Below, one piece after another: positions 49,846 to 58,034 of a stretch of DNA of 61,460 bases. This DNA comes from Acidobacteriota bacterium (lineage in GTDB: Bacteria > Actinomycetota > AC-67). The stretch spans positions 1 to 61,460 of the forward strand of contig JACQXY010000016.1 in assembly GCA_016208485.1 (NCBI GenBank), in the 5' to 3' direction. Position numbers and translations under genes: made by a program. Position 1 is the first letter of the stretch, and every line of letters starts with the position of its first letter. The notes below the pieces were generated by a model that worked only from the letters and a program-made list of their open reading frames with translations, was not told the DNA's origin and searched no databases.

Positions 49846-50892
49846 ATGAGCGTCGTCGCGGTGACGGGAATCGCCGGCTATCTCGGCCAGCGCCTGCTGC
49901 GGCTCCTCGAGGCCGACCCGGGCGTCGAGCGGATCGTGGGGGTGGACATCGGCGAGCCCGCCCACGTCTCGCCTCGGCTCGAGTTCCATCAGATGGACGT
50001 CCGCGACGTGCGTCTCGGCAAGGCCCTGGCCGGCGCCGGCGTCCTCGTGCACCTTGCCTTCGTCCTGAACCCGATCCGGGACGAGGAACGGATGGGATCG
50101 ATCAACGTCGAGGGCTCCCGGAACGCCTTCGAGGCCGCCGCGTCGGCCGGGGTCGAAAAGATCGTCTACGCGTCGAGCGCGGTCGTCTACGGCGCCCATC
50201 CCGACAACGACTTCCCGCTGACCGAGGAGTCGCCGCTCCGGGCGAACTCCGATTTCCCGTATGCGGCTCACAAGCTCGAGGTCGAGCGATGGATCGAGAC
50301 CTTCCGGGAGCGCCGTCGGGAGATCGTGGTCACGGTGCTCCGGCCGGCCACCGTCTTCGGACCGGGGGTCGACAACTTCATGTCCCGGCAGTTCGAGGCG
50401 CCGAGGCTCCTCACGGTGGGAGGCTACCGGCCCCCTCTTCAGCTCGTGCATGAGGAGGACGTCGCGTCGGCCCTGGAGCTGGCCGTGCGCGCCGACCTTC
50501 CCGGGGCCTACAACGTCTCGGCCGACGGGTGGCTGAGTCGCGCGGAGGCTCTCTCCTTGCTCGGGAAGAAGCAGGTCGAGCTCCCGGAGGCGGTCGCGTT
50601 CGAGATTGCGGAGCGGCTGTGGCGGCTCGGGCTCACGCTCTCGCCGGCGGCCGAGCTGCACTACACGATGCATCCGTGGGTCTTGGACAACTCCAAGCTC
50701 AAGGCGGCCGGCTGGCGTCCCCGGCACGGCAACCGGGAGACGCTGCTCGAGGCGTACGAGACGCTTCGGCCGTGGGTGAGCCTCGGCGCGATGCGCGCCC
50801 GCCGGGAGGATCTCGTGCGAGGCGCCGCGGCGACGCTCGGGGTGGTCTCGGCCGCGGCGCTGCTCCGCCGCGCTCGCCGTCGCCGCGCCTGA
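49846..50892 (+). CDS. NAD-dependent epimerase/dehydratase (extended SDR)
   Basis: The 348-residue protein has the Rossmann start VVAVTGIAGYLGQRLL (TGxxGxxG), an acidic VDIGEP at strand two and the SDR active site YAAHK. The middle (FGPGVDNFMSRQFE) is typical of nucleotide-sugar or steroid-type extended SDRs. The C-terminal 35 residues are a hydrophobic/basic tail (AAATLGVVSAAALLRR) that may touch the membrane. Substrate undefined. ATG 49846 follows GGGAGG; GTG 49843 is possible. Confidence 0.88.
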   Translation: MSVVAVTGIAGYLGQRLLRLLEADPGVERIVGVDIGEPAHVSPRLEFHQMDVRDVRLGKALAGAGVLVHLAFVLNPIRDEERMGSINVEGSRNAFEAAASAGVEKIVYASSAVVYGAHPDNDFPLTEESPLRANSDFPYAAHKLEVERWIETFRERRREIVVTVLRPATVFGPGVDNFMSRQFEAPRLLTVGGYRPPLQLVHEEDVASALELAVRADLPGAYNVSADGWLSRAEALSLLGKKQVELPEAVAFEIAERLWRLGLTLSPAAELHYTMHPWVLDNSKLKAAGWRPRHGNRETLLEAYETLRPWVSLGAMRARREDLVRGAAATLGVVSAAALLRRARRRRA

Positions 50893-50993
50893 AGGTCGAG
50901 CGCACGCGCCGCGCGGCGTCTCCCGCCCCTTCCTCCCGTCCCGGACCGGGCGTTTTGCCGCGCCCGCGCGGCGCGGCTACCCTTGAGAGCGTT

Positions 50994-51167
50994 ATGTCGC
51001 CCGCCCTCTCCTACCTCCTCCTGGGAACCGTGCTTGCGGTCACGCTTGGTTTCGTCGCGTGGCTCCGCCAGCGCCGGCTCCGCTCTCCGGCGGAGAGCGT
51101 CGAGGACTTCCGCCGGGCGCTGAGGGCCCTCTCCGGCCCGCCCGCGCGCCGCCGCCGCTCGGTGTAG
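50994..51167 (+). CDS. 57-residue single-pass membrane protein
   Basis: MSPALSYLLLGTVLAVTLG begins a single transmembrane helix, followed by a basic cytoplasmic tail (RQRRLRSPAESVEDFRRAL). ATG 50994 lies 10 nt after TACCCT. It is 6 bp upstream of the MreB gene, suggesting a co-expressed membrane partner in cell-shape control; this is inference. Confidence 0.7.
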   Translation: MSPALSYLLLGTVLAVTLGFVAWLRQRRLRSPAESVEDFRRALRALSGPPARRRRSV

Positions 51168-51173
51168 GCCGGC

Positions 51174-52175
51174 GTGCTCCGCGACCTCGCGATCGACCTC
51201 GGAACCGCCAACACCCTCGTCTACGCGCGCGGCCGGGGGATCGTGCTCAACGAACCGACGGTCATCGCTCTCAACGAGCGGAACGGCCAGGTCCTCGCGA
51301 TGGGCCGGGATGCCTGGGAGATGATCGGCCGGACCCCCGGCTACATCGTCGCCGTGAGGCCGCTGCGCCGGGGGGCGATCAGCGATTTCGAGGTCACCCA
51401 GAGGCTGATCAAGCTGGTGCTCCAGCGCGCCGGCGTACGGCGCCTCAGCCGGCCGCGCGTGCTCGTCTGCGTCCCGAGCGGGATCACGGAGGTCGAGCGG
51501 CGCGCGGTCGAGGAGGCCGGCCTCTCTGCGGGCGCGCGGGGCGTCCTCTTGATGGAGCAGCCGATGGCCGCGGCGATCGGCGCCGGGCTTCCGATCGACG
51601 AGCCCATCGGCAACTGCATCGTGGACGTTGGAGGGGGAACGACCGAGGTCGCCGTGGTGTCGATGGGCGGCATCGTCGCGTCTCGGGCCATCCGGGTTGG
51701 TGGGTTCGACATGGACGACGCCATTCAGACCTTCATCCGCCGCGAGTACGGGATGGCCATCGGAGAGCGGACGGCCGAGCAGATCAAGCTGGCGCTCGGG
51801 TCGGCGTACCCGGCCGCCGGGGAACCCACGGCCGAGATCCGTGGGCGAGATATCGCGATGGGGCTGCCGAAGACCGTCGTCCTCACCGCCGAGGAGATCC
51901 GGGGCGCGATCGAGGGAGCCGTCGGTCAGATCGTGGACGCGGTGCGCGAGGCCCTCTCCGGCGCTCCGCCGGAGATCTCGCACGATGTCCTCGCGCGCGG
52001 GATCTACCTCACCGGCGGGGGAGGGATGCTCCGAGGGCTCGATGCGAGGATCTCGGCCGAGACCGACATCCCGGTCCGCCTGACGGAGGCTCCCCTCGAG
52101 ACGGTTGCGCTCGGCGCCGGCCGGGCACTGGAGGCCATCGACCGGCTGAAGGCCGGAGGTCTCCTCCTCCGCTAG
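51174..52175 (+). CDS. mreB: MreB-type actin homologue
   Basis: The 333-residue protein has the actin-fold phosphate and adenosine motifs: DLGTANTLVYARG (about 7-19), GNCIVDVGGGTTEVAVVS (144-161) and YLTGGGGMLRGLD near 285. Length fits MreB, which forms membrane-bound filaments guiding lateral wall synthesis. GTG start directly after the small membrane protein gene. Only one copy is visible and mreC/mreD are not adjacent. Confidence 0.92.
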   Translation: MLRDLAIDLGTANTLVYARGRGIVLNEPTVIALNERNGQVLAMGRDAWEMIGRTPGYIVAVRPLRRGAISDFEVTQRLIKLVLQRAGVRRLSRPRVLVCVPSGITEVERRAVEEAGLSAGARGVLLMEQPMAAAIGAGLPIDEPIGNCIVDVGGGTTEVAVVSMGGIVASRAIRVGGFDMDDAIQTFIRREYGMAIGERTAEQIKLALGSAYPAAGEPTAEIRGRDIAMGLPKTVVLTAEEIRGAIEGAVGQIVDAVREALSGAPPEISHDVLARGIYLTGGGGMLRGLDARISAETDIPVRLTEAPLETVALGAGRALEAIDRLKAGGLLLR

Positions 52176-52274
52176 CGGCTCAAGATTCGTCTCGTCCCGG
52201 CCGAGGGTTCTTCCGTGAGGGGCGGGCGCGGCGGCGCGCCGCCTCCGACCGGAGACCCGAGCGCGGGAGGGGAG

Positions 52275-52502
52275 ATGGAGTTCCTCGTCGTCTTCACGAG
52301 CGGTGATCGCCCCGCCTACCATCAAGCCGAAGACCTCGACGAGGCCCTTCGGTTCGTCGAGCATCTCCGGAACGTCGAAGGGGTGGCGGACGCGCGGCTG
52401 TACCGCATGCACGAGGTGCCGCTCGAGTTCCGGCCCTACTTCAAGGTGGAGGTCGCGACCGGGAACGGCGTCCTCGCGGGGCAGGCGATCGCCGAGGGCT
52501 GA
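52275..52502 (+). CDS. small hypothetical protein
   Basis: A 75-residue cytosolic protein: MEFLVVFTSGDRPAYHQAED, ending FKVEVATGNGVLAGQ. It has a ferredoxin-like alpha/beta pattern but no motif I recognise. ATG 52275 follows GGGAGGGGAG. Probably the last gene of the mreB cluster. Confidence 0.65.
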   Translation: MEFLVVFTSGDRPAYHQAEDLDEALRFVEHLRNVEGVADARLYRMHEVPLEFRPYFKVEVATGNGVLAGQAIAEG

Positions 52503-52534
52503 TCACCCGCCACGGCCCGAAACCGGCCGTTCGC

Positions 52535-52858
52535 TCACCCGCCCGCGAGCCTTTCCAGCAGTCGCATGACCGTCCACCCGGCCGCGATGATCGCGGCCCC
52601 CACCAGGGTCCCGATCAAGGCGAGCGTGAGGACCAGCTTCATCGCGGAACCGGCAGGTCCGGGGGTCTGGGCGTGCTCGGAGGTCCCGACCCCGACGAAG
52701 GTCCGCGCGAGTTCCGCGGCGGCGAGATCGGCGGCTTCTGCGGCACCGCGCCATGTGGAAGGGCGGCGGTGTCCCGCGCGTGAGACGTCCCGCGCGGTCA
52801 GCAGCGCGAGCGTTGCGGTCGCGGCCGTTATCACAAGGGCAATGAGAGCCTCCGTCAT
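52535..52858 (-). CDS. small membrane protein with two helices
   Basis: A 107-residue protein with an N-terminal helix (ALIALVITAATATLALLTA), a polar Ala/Arg linker and a C-terminal helix (LVLTLALIGTLVGAAIIAAGW). It resembles small accessory envelope proteins; function unknown. ATG 52858; divergent from the protease gene. Confidence 0.65.
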   Translation of the reverse strand: MTEALIALVITAATATLALLTARDVSRAGHRRPSTWRGAAEAADLAAAELARTFVGVGTSEHAQTPGPAGSAMKLVLTLALIGTLVGAAIIAAGWTVMRLLERLAGG

Positions 52859-52920
52859 CGCCCTTATCCTTCCACGAAAGGCTGGCATCGTTCGGTAGGA
52901 TGGTGTGGCTCGCCCCTCTC

Positions 52921-53988
52921 ATGGACCTCGAATCCGCTCTTCCGCCTCTCCCGCCGCGGCGCCGGAGCCGATGGTGGGTCCCCGCGTACGTCCTTGCGAC
53001 CGCCGCCGCGCTCACCGGCGTCGGGTCCGCCGTCCACCTGCCCGACTACTCGATCGGTCCCGGCCCCGCCCGGGACGTCGGCCGGATGGTGCGGATCGAC
53101 GGCCGCGCGCCGAAGCGGTCTTCGGGAAGCTTCCTCTTGACGACGGTGTCGGTGTCCGAGCGCACGGTGACCGTGCTCGAAGGTCTTCGCGCGTGGCTCG
53201 ATCCCTCGGTGTCCCTCATCTCGCGGGACGCCATCCTCACCCCAGGACTCGACGACGAGCAGCAGGCCCTGATGAACGTCGAGGCGATCGAGGAGAGCAA
53301 GTACGCCGCCGAGGTCGTGGCCCTGCGCGCGCTCGACATGGAGGTTCCGAGGATCCCCGGCGCCTTCGTGCTGAGTGTGATCCCGGACTCCCCGGCCGCG
53401 GCATCGCTCAAGTCCGGCGACGTGATCGTGGCCGTCGACGGCCACGCCATCAACGTGCCCGAGCAGCTCTCGAAGGCGATCGGAACCCGCCGCGTAGGCC
53501 AGACGGTCCGCCTCACGGTCGATCGCGCCGGCACTCGCCGCCGGTTCACCCTGCGGACCGTGGACTCCGTCATCGACAAGGGCCGGCCGAGCGTCGGCAT
53601 CTTCGTGCGGGAAGCGTTCCGGCTCCCGGTCCAGATCTCCATCGACACGGGCGACATCGGGGGTCCCTCCGGAGGGCTCGTGTTCGCTCTGGCGATCGCC
53701 GGGGCGGTCGGTCACGAGGATCTCACGCGCGGCCACCGTATCGCCGCGACGGGAACGATCTCGCTCGACGGCACCGTCGGGGCGGTCGGCGGGGTGCGCG
53801 ACAAGATCGCCGCCGCGCGCCACGTCGGCGCCGATGTCTTCGTGCTTCCGGCGGGGGAGGTCGCCCTCGCGCGCCCCGTGGCTCGGGGGATTCGCCTGAT
53901 CGGGATCCGGACCTTCGCGGAGGCCGTCGCCGCTCTGCGGCGCCTTCCGGCGGCGCGACCTGCGGGATCGTCTCGGACTCGTCCGTGA
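52921..53988 (+). CDS. YlbL-like membrane PDZ-Lon protease
   Basis: A 355-residue protein: N-terminal membrane helix (YVLATAAALTGVGSAV), PDZ domain (SPAAASLKSGDVIVAVDGH), then a Lon proteolytic domain with the catalytic pair Ser250 (GGPSGG) and Lys295 (VRDKIAAA), 45 residues apart as in Lon. YlbL-type proteases act at the membrane in quality control. ATG 52921 is favoured over ATG 52900 because TAGGAT (52896-52901) overlaps the latter. Confidence 0.9.
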   Translation: MDLESALPPLPPRRRSRWWVPAYVLATAAALTGVGSAVHLPDYSIGPGPARDVGRMVRIDGRAPKRSSGSFLLTTVSVSERTVTVLEGLRAWLDPSVSLISRDAILTPGLDDEQQALMNVEAIEESKYAAEVVALRALDMEVPRIPGAFVLSVIPDSPAAASLKSGDVIVAVDGHAINVPEQLSKAIGTRRVGQTVRLTVDRAGTRRRFTLRTVDSVIDKGRPSVGIFVREAFRLPVQISIDTGDIGGPSGGLVFALAIAGAVGHEDLTRGHRIAATGTISLDGTVGAVGGVRDKIAAARHVGADVFVLPAGEVALARPVARGIRLIGIRTFAEAVAALRRLPAARPAGSSRTRP

Positions 53989-54066
53989 CTAGTCCTTTCG
54001 GGCCACAGAGATCGGTTGAGATGAGCCATAGACTCCGTTTTCCTCTGACCGGTACAAGAATGATGT

Positions 54067-56781
54067 ATGAGTGATCAGCTGGGCGTGCCGCTGCACTTCG
54101 CCGCGGAGTTCCTGATTCTCGCGGTCTGCGTGGCGACGGCGATGGATTCGGTTCGTCGCAGTCGCAGCGGCGGAGGCACCGCCGCGCTCGGGCGCGCGGC
54201 CGGCTTCGGGCTCATCGCGGTCGCGCAGGTGCTGCACGGCGTCCTCATCGTCGGCTCCGACGGCGCGTGGCCGCTCGTGGCCCTGCGCTTTTCCGGGATC
54301 GCGATCACGGCGGTGTGCCTCCGCGGTGGAGAGGCGAAGGCGCTCGGTGCGGCGCTCGGCGCGTTGCTCGCCGGCGAGGTGGTCCTCATCGTCGCTCCGG
54401 GGGAGCGGGGAGCGTGGCTCCTCGCCTCCCACGCCCTTCGCGCCTCGGCGGCGGTGCCTCTCGCGCGATCCATCCGCGGGTCGGTCGCGCGAAGCGTGCG
54501 GGTGCGCTTCGTGGCCGGGTTCGTCGGGGCCCTGCTCATCGTCGTGCTCGTCGTGAGTCTCGGTCTGAACCAAGTGATCTCCACCAACCTCGAGCGCCAG
54601 GAGCTGGAGCGGCTGCAGCTCGCCGGCGACGCGCAGGTGACTCAGCTCGTCGACCGGGGCGCCAGCGCGCAGGAGTTCGCGAGTGCGGTGGCGGACAACC
54701 AGCTCGTGCAGGACTACTTCAAGTCCAATCCCCGCCTGCTCCCGCGCGCGGCGCGGCTCCTCCTCGCGGGGTTCACCCGCGAGGTGGGCTTCATGCTCTT
54801 CGCCGACCGCGAGGGGCGGGTCTTGGGGTCGGCCGAGGGGGCGCCTGCGGCTTCTCTCTCGCGGGCCCAGCAGCTCGCCCTAGCCGGAACCGACGTGGTC
54901 GGGGAGGTGCTTCGGCTCGGCCGGCCGGTGTCGAGCCCCGACTCGGTTGCCGGAACGCAGGTGGTCGTGATCGGCGCGGCGCCGGTTCGCTCGCGCGGCA
55001 AGGTGATCGGCGCGGTGGCGCTCGGGATGCGGGTGGACTCCGGGACGCTTCGCCGTCTCGCCGCGGACTCCGGCTCATCGGTGTCGCTTCTGGTGCAGGG
55101 TCGCGTGGCGGCGAGCACCCTCGGGCCCGCTCGGAGCCTGGCCGGCGCGTTCCGGGCCATCGAAGGCGAGATCCGGCGCGTGCGGTCCGACGGGGTGTCG
55201 GCGACGACCTCGGTCGGCGTCGGAGGGGAGCGTTACCTGACCGCGCTCGTGCCGATCGGCCGGTCTGATGATCAGGTGGTGGGGATACTGGCGTTCTCGC
55301 GGCCGGCGAGGATCCTCGCCACGGCGCAGGAGCCGATCGACCGCACGCTGTTCCTGATCGCGCTCGCCGCCGCGGTGATCGCGTCGGCGCTCGCGTGGAT
55401 GTGGGGGGGGCGCGTGACGCGCCCGATCAGCTCTCTCACGCGCGCCGCGCGCGAGCTGCGCCGCGGCAACCTCGAGGCGCGCGCGGCCGTCGAGTCCGGC
55501 GACGAGGTCGGGCTGCTCGGCGCCTCGTTCAACGAGATGGCCGAGTCGCTCGGACGGATGACCGGCGACCTGCGGGCGGCGGCCGACCAGGAAACCGCCC
55601 TGCGCAATCGCACCGAGGCGATCATGCAGTCGATGGGGGACGGGCTCGTCGCGACCGACGCGGCCGGGCAAATCATGCTGTTCAACAAGGCCGCGGAGGC
55701 GATGGTGGGTGTTCGAGCGAGTCGTGCCACCGGCCGGCCGCTCGGCGAGGTGCTCGCCGGGCACGCTGCCGGCCGGCCCCTCGCCGACGCCGCGCTCGCG
55801 GGGTCGCCCGCCGAGGCAGTGCTCGAGCGTCCCGACGGGAGCACGCTTGTGGTCGCGATCGTCTCCGAGCCGTTGCTCGACGCGGACGGGACCGCCGTCG
55901 GACGGGTCATCGTGTTCCGAGACGTTTCGCGCGAGCGCGAAGCCGAGCGGATGAAGACCGAGTTCCTGGCGAACGTGTCCCACGAGCTGCGCACTCCTCT
56001 CACGCCGATCAAGGGGTACGCCGACCTGCTCAAGCGAAAGGCGGTGCCCCGCGAGCGGATGATCCGCTTCCTCGACGGGATCCTCGAGTCGAGCGTGCGC
56101 CTCGAGCGGGTCGTCGACATCCTGGTGGACGTGGCCGCGATCGAGGCGGGGCGGCTGCGGCCGAGGCTCGAGCCGTCGGAGCCGCGCGCCCTGGTCGACG
56201 CCGCCGTCGAGCGGTGGCGCGAGCGCGATGCCGGGCACCGCTTCGCGCGCCGGGTGCCGGCCGGGATTCCGCCGGTCGCCGCCGATCCGAAGATGATCGC
56301 GCGCTGCCTGGACGAGCTGATCGAGAACGCCGTCAAGTTCTCCTCCGGCGGCGGCCGGATCGAGGTGCGGGCCGACGAGGTCCCGGGTGGAGCGCGGCGG
56401 TCCCGTCCGGCCGCGGTCGCGATCTCGGTCCGCGACGAGGGGATCGGGATCGCCCCGGACAAGATGCCCTCCCTGTTCGAGGATTTCCGCCAGCTCGACG
56501 GGTCTGAGACCCGAAGCGTCGGCGGGCTCGGCCTCGGCCTCGCGTACGTGCGCCGGATCGCGGCCGTGCACGGGGGCCGGGTCCTGGCCGAGAGCACCCC
56601 CGGCCGGGGCAGCACGTTCAGCATCGTGCTCCCGGTGGCCGATACACGGAAGGGAGCTGCGCCCGGCTCGCTTCGAAGCGTCGCCGCGGATAGGGGCGCA
56701 CGGAGCCGGCGCGGGCGCGTGGTGAAGGTCGTTCGGCGCGCGGCGGCGCGCGCGGGCGGCCGGCCGGGGAGGGCGCGGTGA
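54067..56781 (+). CDS. membrane sensor histidine kinase (HAMP-PAS-HisKA-HATPase)
   Basis: The 904-residue kinase has an N-terminal multi-helix block, an extracytoplasmic sensor region, a further helix (LFLIALAAAVIASALAWMW) and HAMP (VTRPISSLTRAARELRRGNL). A PAS domain follows (MQSMGDGLVATDAAGQIMLF), then HisKA SHELRTPLTPIKGYADLL with phospho-acceptor His639, and the ATPase with N-box DELIENAVKFS and GLGLGLAYVRRI. It lacks an attached receiver, and no cognate response regulator is adjacent. The C-terminal 60 residues are basic and disordered. Its stop overlaps the FecR-domain gene. Confidence 0.92.
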   Translation: MSDQLGVPLHFAAEFLILAVCVATAMDSVRRSRSGGGTAALGRAAGFGLIAVAQVLHGVLIVGSDGAWPLVALRFSGIAITAVCLRGGEAKALGAALGALLAGEVVLIVAPGERGAWLLASHALRASAAVPLARSIRGSVARSVRVRFVAGFVGALLIVVLVVSLGLNQVISTNLERQELERLQLAGDAQVTQLVDRGASAQEFASAVADNQLVQDYFKSNPRLLPRAARLLLAGFTREVGFMLFADREGRVLGSAEGAPAASLSRAQQLALAGTDVVGEVLRLGRPVSSPDSVAGTQVVVIGAAPVRSRGKVIGAVALGMRVDSGTLRRLAADSGSSVSLLVQGRVAASTLGPARSLAGAFRAIEGEIRRVRSDGVSATTSVGVGGERYLTALVPIGRSDDQVVGILAFSRPARILATAQEPIDRTLFLIALAAAVIASALAWMWGGRVTRPISSLTRAARELRRGNLEARAAVESGDEVGLLGASFNEMAESLGRMTGDLRAAADQETALRNRTEAIMQSMGDGLVATDAAGQIMLFNKAAEAMVGVRASRATGRPLGEVLAGHAAGRPLADAALAGSPAEAVLERPDGSTLVVAIVSEPLLDADGTAVGRVIVFRDVSREREAERMKTEFLANVSHELRTPLTPIKGYADLLKRKAVPRERMIRFLDGILESSVRLERVVDILVDVAAIEAGRLRPRLEPSEPRALVDAAVERWRERDAGHRFARRVPAGIPPVAADPKMIARCLDELIENAVKFSSGGGRIEVRADEVPGGARRSRPAAVAISVRDEGIGIAPDKMPSLFEDFRQLDGSETRSVGGLGLGLAYVRRIAAVHGGRVLAESTPGRGSTFSIVLPVADTRKGAAPGSLRSVAADRGARSRRGRVVKVVRRAAARAGGRPGRAR

Positions 56782-57983
56782 TGCGGAGGGTGCTCGGAGT
56801 CCTCGGGGCGCTCGCCCTGCTCGCCGGGGCGTCCTGCGTGGGCCGCGGGGAGGCGAAGAGTCCCGACACGCTCCGGGTGACCTCTCTAGGGGGACGGGTG
56901 CAGGTCCGCTCCGAGCGCGGGTGGACCCAGCTTGCGCGGGGAGATGTCCTGGCGGCCGGGGCGAAGGTGCGGACCCTCGCCGACGGGACCGTGCGCTTCG
57001 GCGCCGACAAGGGATCTCAGCTCGAGCTGGCGCCCAACACCGAGGCCGACGTGCTCTCGGGCCGCGGTCTCTCCGTCGTCCGTGGCGCGGCGCTCGCCGT
57101 CGCGCGCGGACCGGTCCGTCTGGAGGCGCGTTTCGTGTCCGTGCGCGTGTCCAAGGGCGCCGTGCGCGTGGATCGCGGGCTCTCGGTGCGGGTCGGGACC
57201 TACTCGGGGACCGCGGCGGTGTCGGTCGGACTCGCATCCACCACGGTTCCCCGTTTGCGGGAAGTGGTCGTCGCCGGGCAGGCCCTTCCCCGGGGGGTCC
57301 GGCCGCTCATGATCTCGGCTCAGGATCGATGGGACCGCCGTTTCCTGGCGGACGCGATCGACCTGGATCGCGATCTCGGGAATATCGCGCGCGGGTTCGG
57401 TGCGCTGTATGGCGCGCGAGCCGCTTCCGCCTCGTTCTTCGGTCGTTTCTTGCCGCTCGACTCCACCGCGTTCATCGATCGATACCTCGATCAGGCGGAC
57501 GGCTCGGATCTCCTGATCGGGCTCGCCGCGGCCTCGATGATCTCGAGCCGGGCCGGGGGGTCGATCCCGCAGATGTTCGGCACGCTCGTGGACCAACGGC
57601 TCGCGGGGGCTACATGGGGGCTCATCGCCATAGAACGCGACCTGATCGGCGCGGAACTGGTCGCCCGGGTGGTCCTGGCCATCGACCAGGGGACTCGGAG
57701 CGCCGGACCGACGGGTCGGCCATCGGCGAGCGCATCTCCCCGGCCGCGCGCGTCCTCTTCGCCCAGCCCTCGGCCTTCTCCGTCTCCGTCTCCCTCGCCG
57801 AGCCCGAGCGAGTCCGGCCTCCCGAGCCCCGTCCCTTCGCCCGTGTGCGACCCGATCACCAGCGCGATCGACCCGCGCTGCCAGGGAGCGCTCGGCCTCG
57901 GCGCTCCGCTCGATCAGGGATCCGGAATCCTGGGCGGGGTGACCGGCCTGGTCGGCGGACTTCTGGGAGCGCTGCTCGGGTAG
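56781..57983 (+). CDS. FecR-domain lipoprotein
   Basis: A 400-residue protein with a lipoprotein signal (GVLGALALLAGASC) and a FecR-type domain (about 30-130: VTSLGGRVQVRSERGWTQL, VRTLADGTVRFGADKGS). A helix-rich middle part (PLDSTAFIDRYLDQADGSDL), a Pro-Ser stalk (about 315-345) and a Gly-rich C terminus (GVTGLVGGLLGALLG) follow. FecR domains often sense or transmit envelope signals. Translational coupling to the histidine kinase (TGATG) makes it a likely sensory partner; inferred. Confidence 0.8.
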   Translation: MRRVLGVLGALALLAGASCVGRGEAKSPDTLRVTSLGGRVQVRSERGWTQLARGDVLAAGAKVRTLADGTVRFGADKGSQLELAPNTEADVLSGRGLSVVRGAALAVARGPVRLEARFVSVRVSKGAVRVDRGLSVRVGTYSGTAAVSVGLASTTVPRLREVVVAGQALPRGVRPLMISAQDRWDRRFLADAIDLDRDLGNIARGFGALYGARAASASFFGRFLPLDSTAFIDRYLDQADGSDLLIGLAAASMISSRAGGSIPQMFGTLVDQRLAGATWGLIAIERDLIGAELVARVVLAIDQGTRSAGPTGRPSASASPRPRASSSPSPRPSPSPSPSPSPSESGLPSPVPSPVCDPITSAIDPRCQGALGLGAPLDQGSGILGGVTGLVGGLLGALLG

Positions 57984-58021
57984 AGGCGCCTCGCCACCGG
58001 GCTCGGCCCGCCCGCGAATGC

Positions 58022-58027
58022 TAGGCT
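58022..58027 (+). promoter_or_regulatory. -10 box of UPF0182 gene
   Basis: TAGGCT lies 7 nt before GTG 58035, supporting a leaderless transcript. Confidence 0.6.
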
Positions 58028-58034
58028 GCCGCCC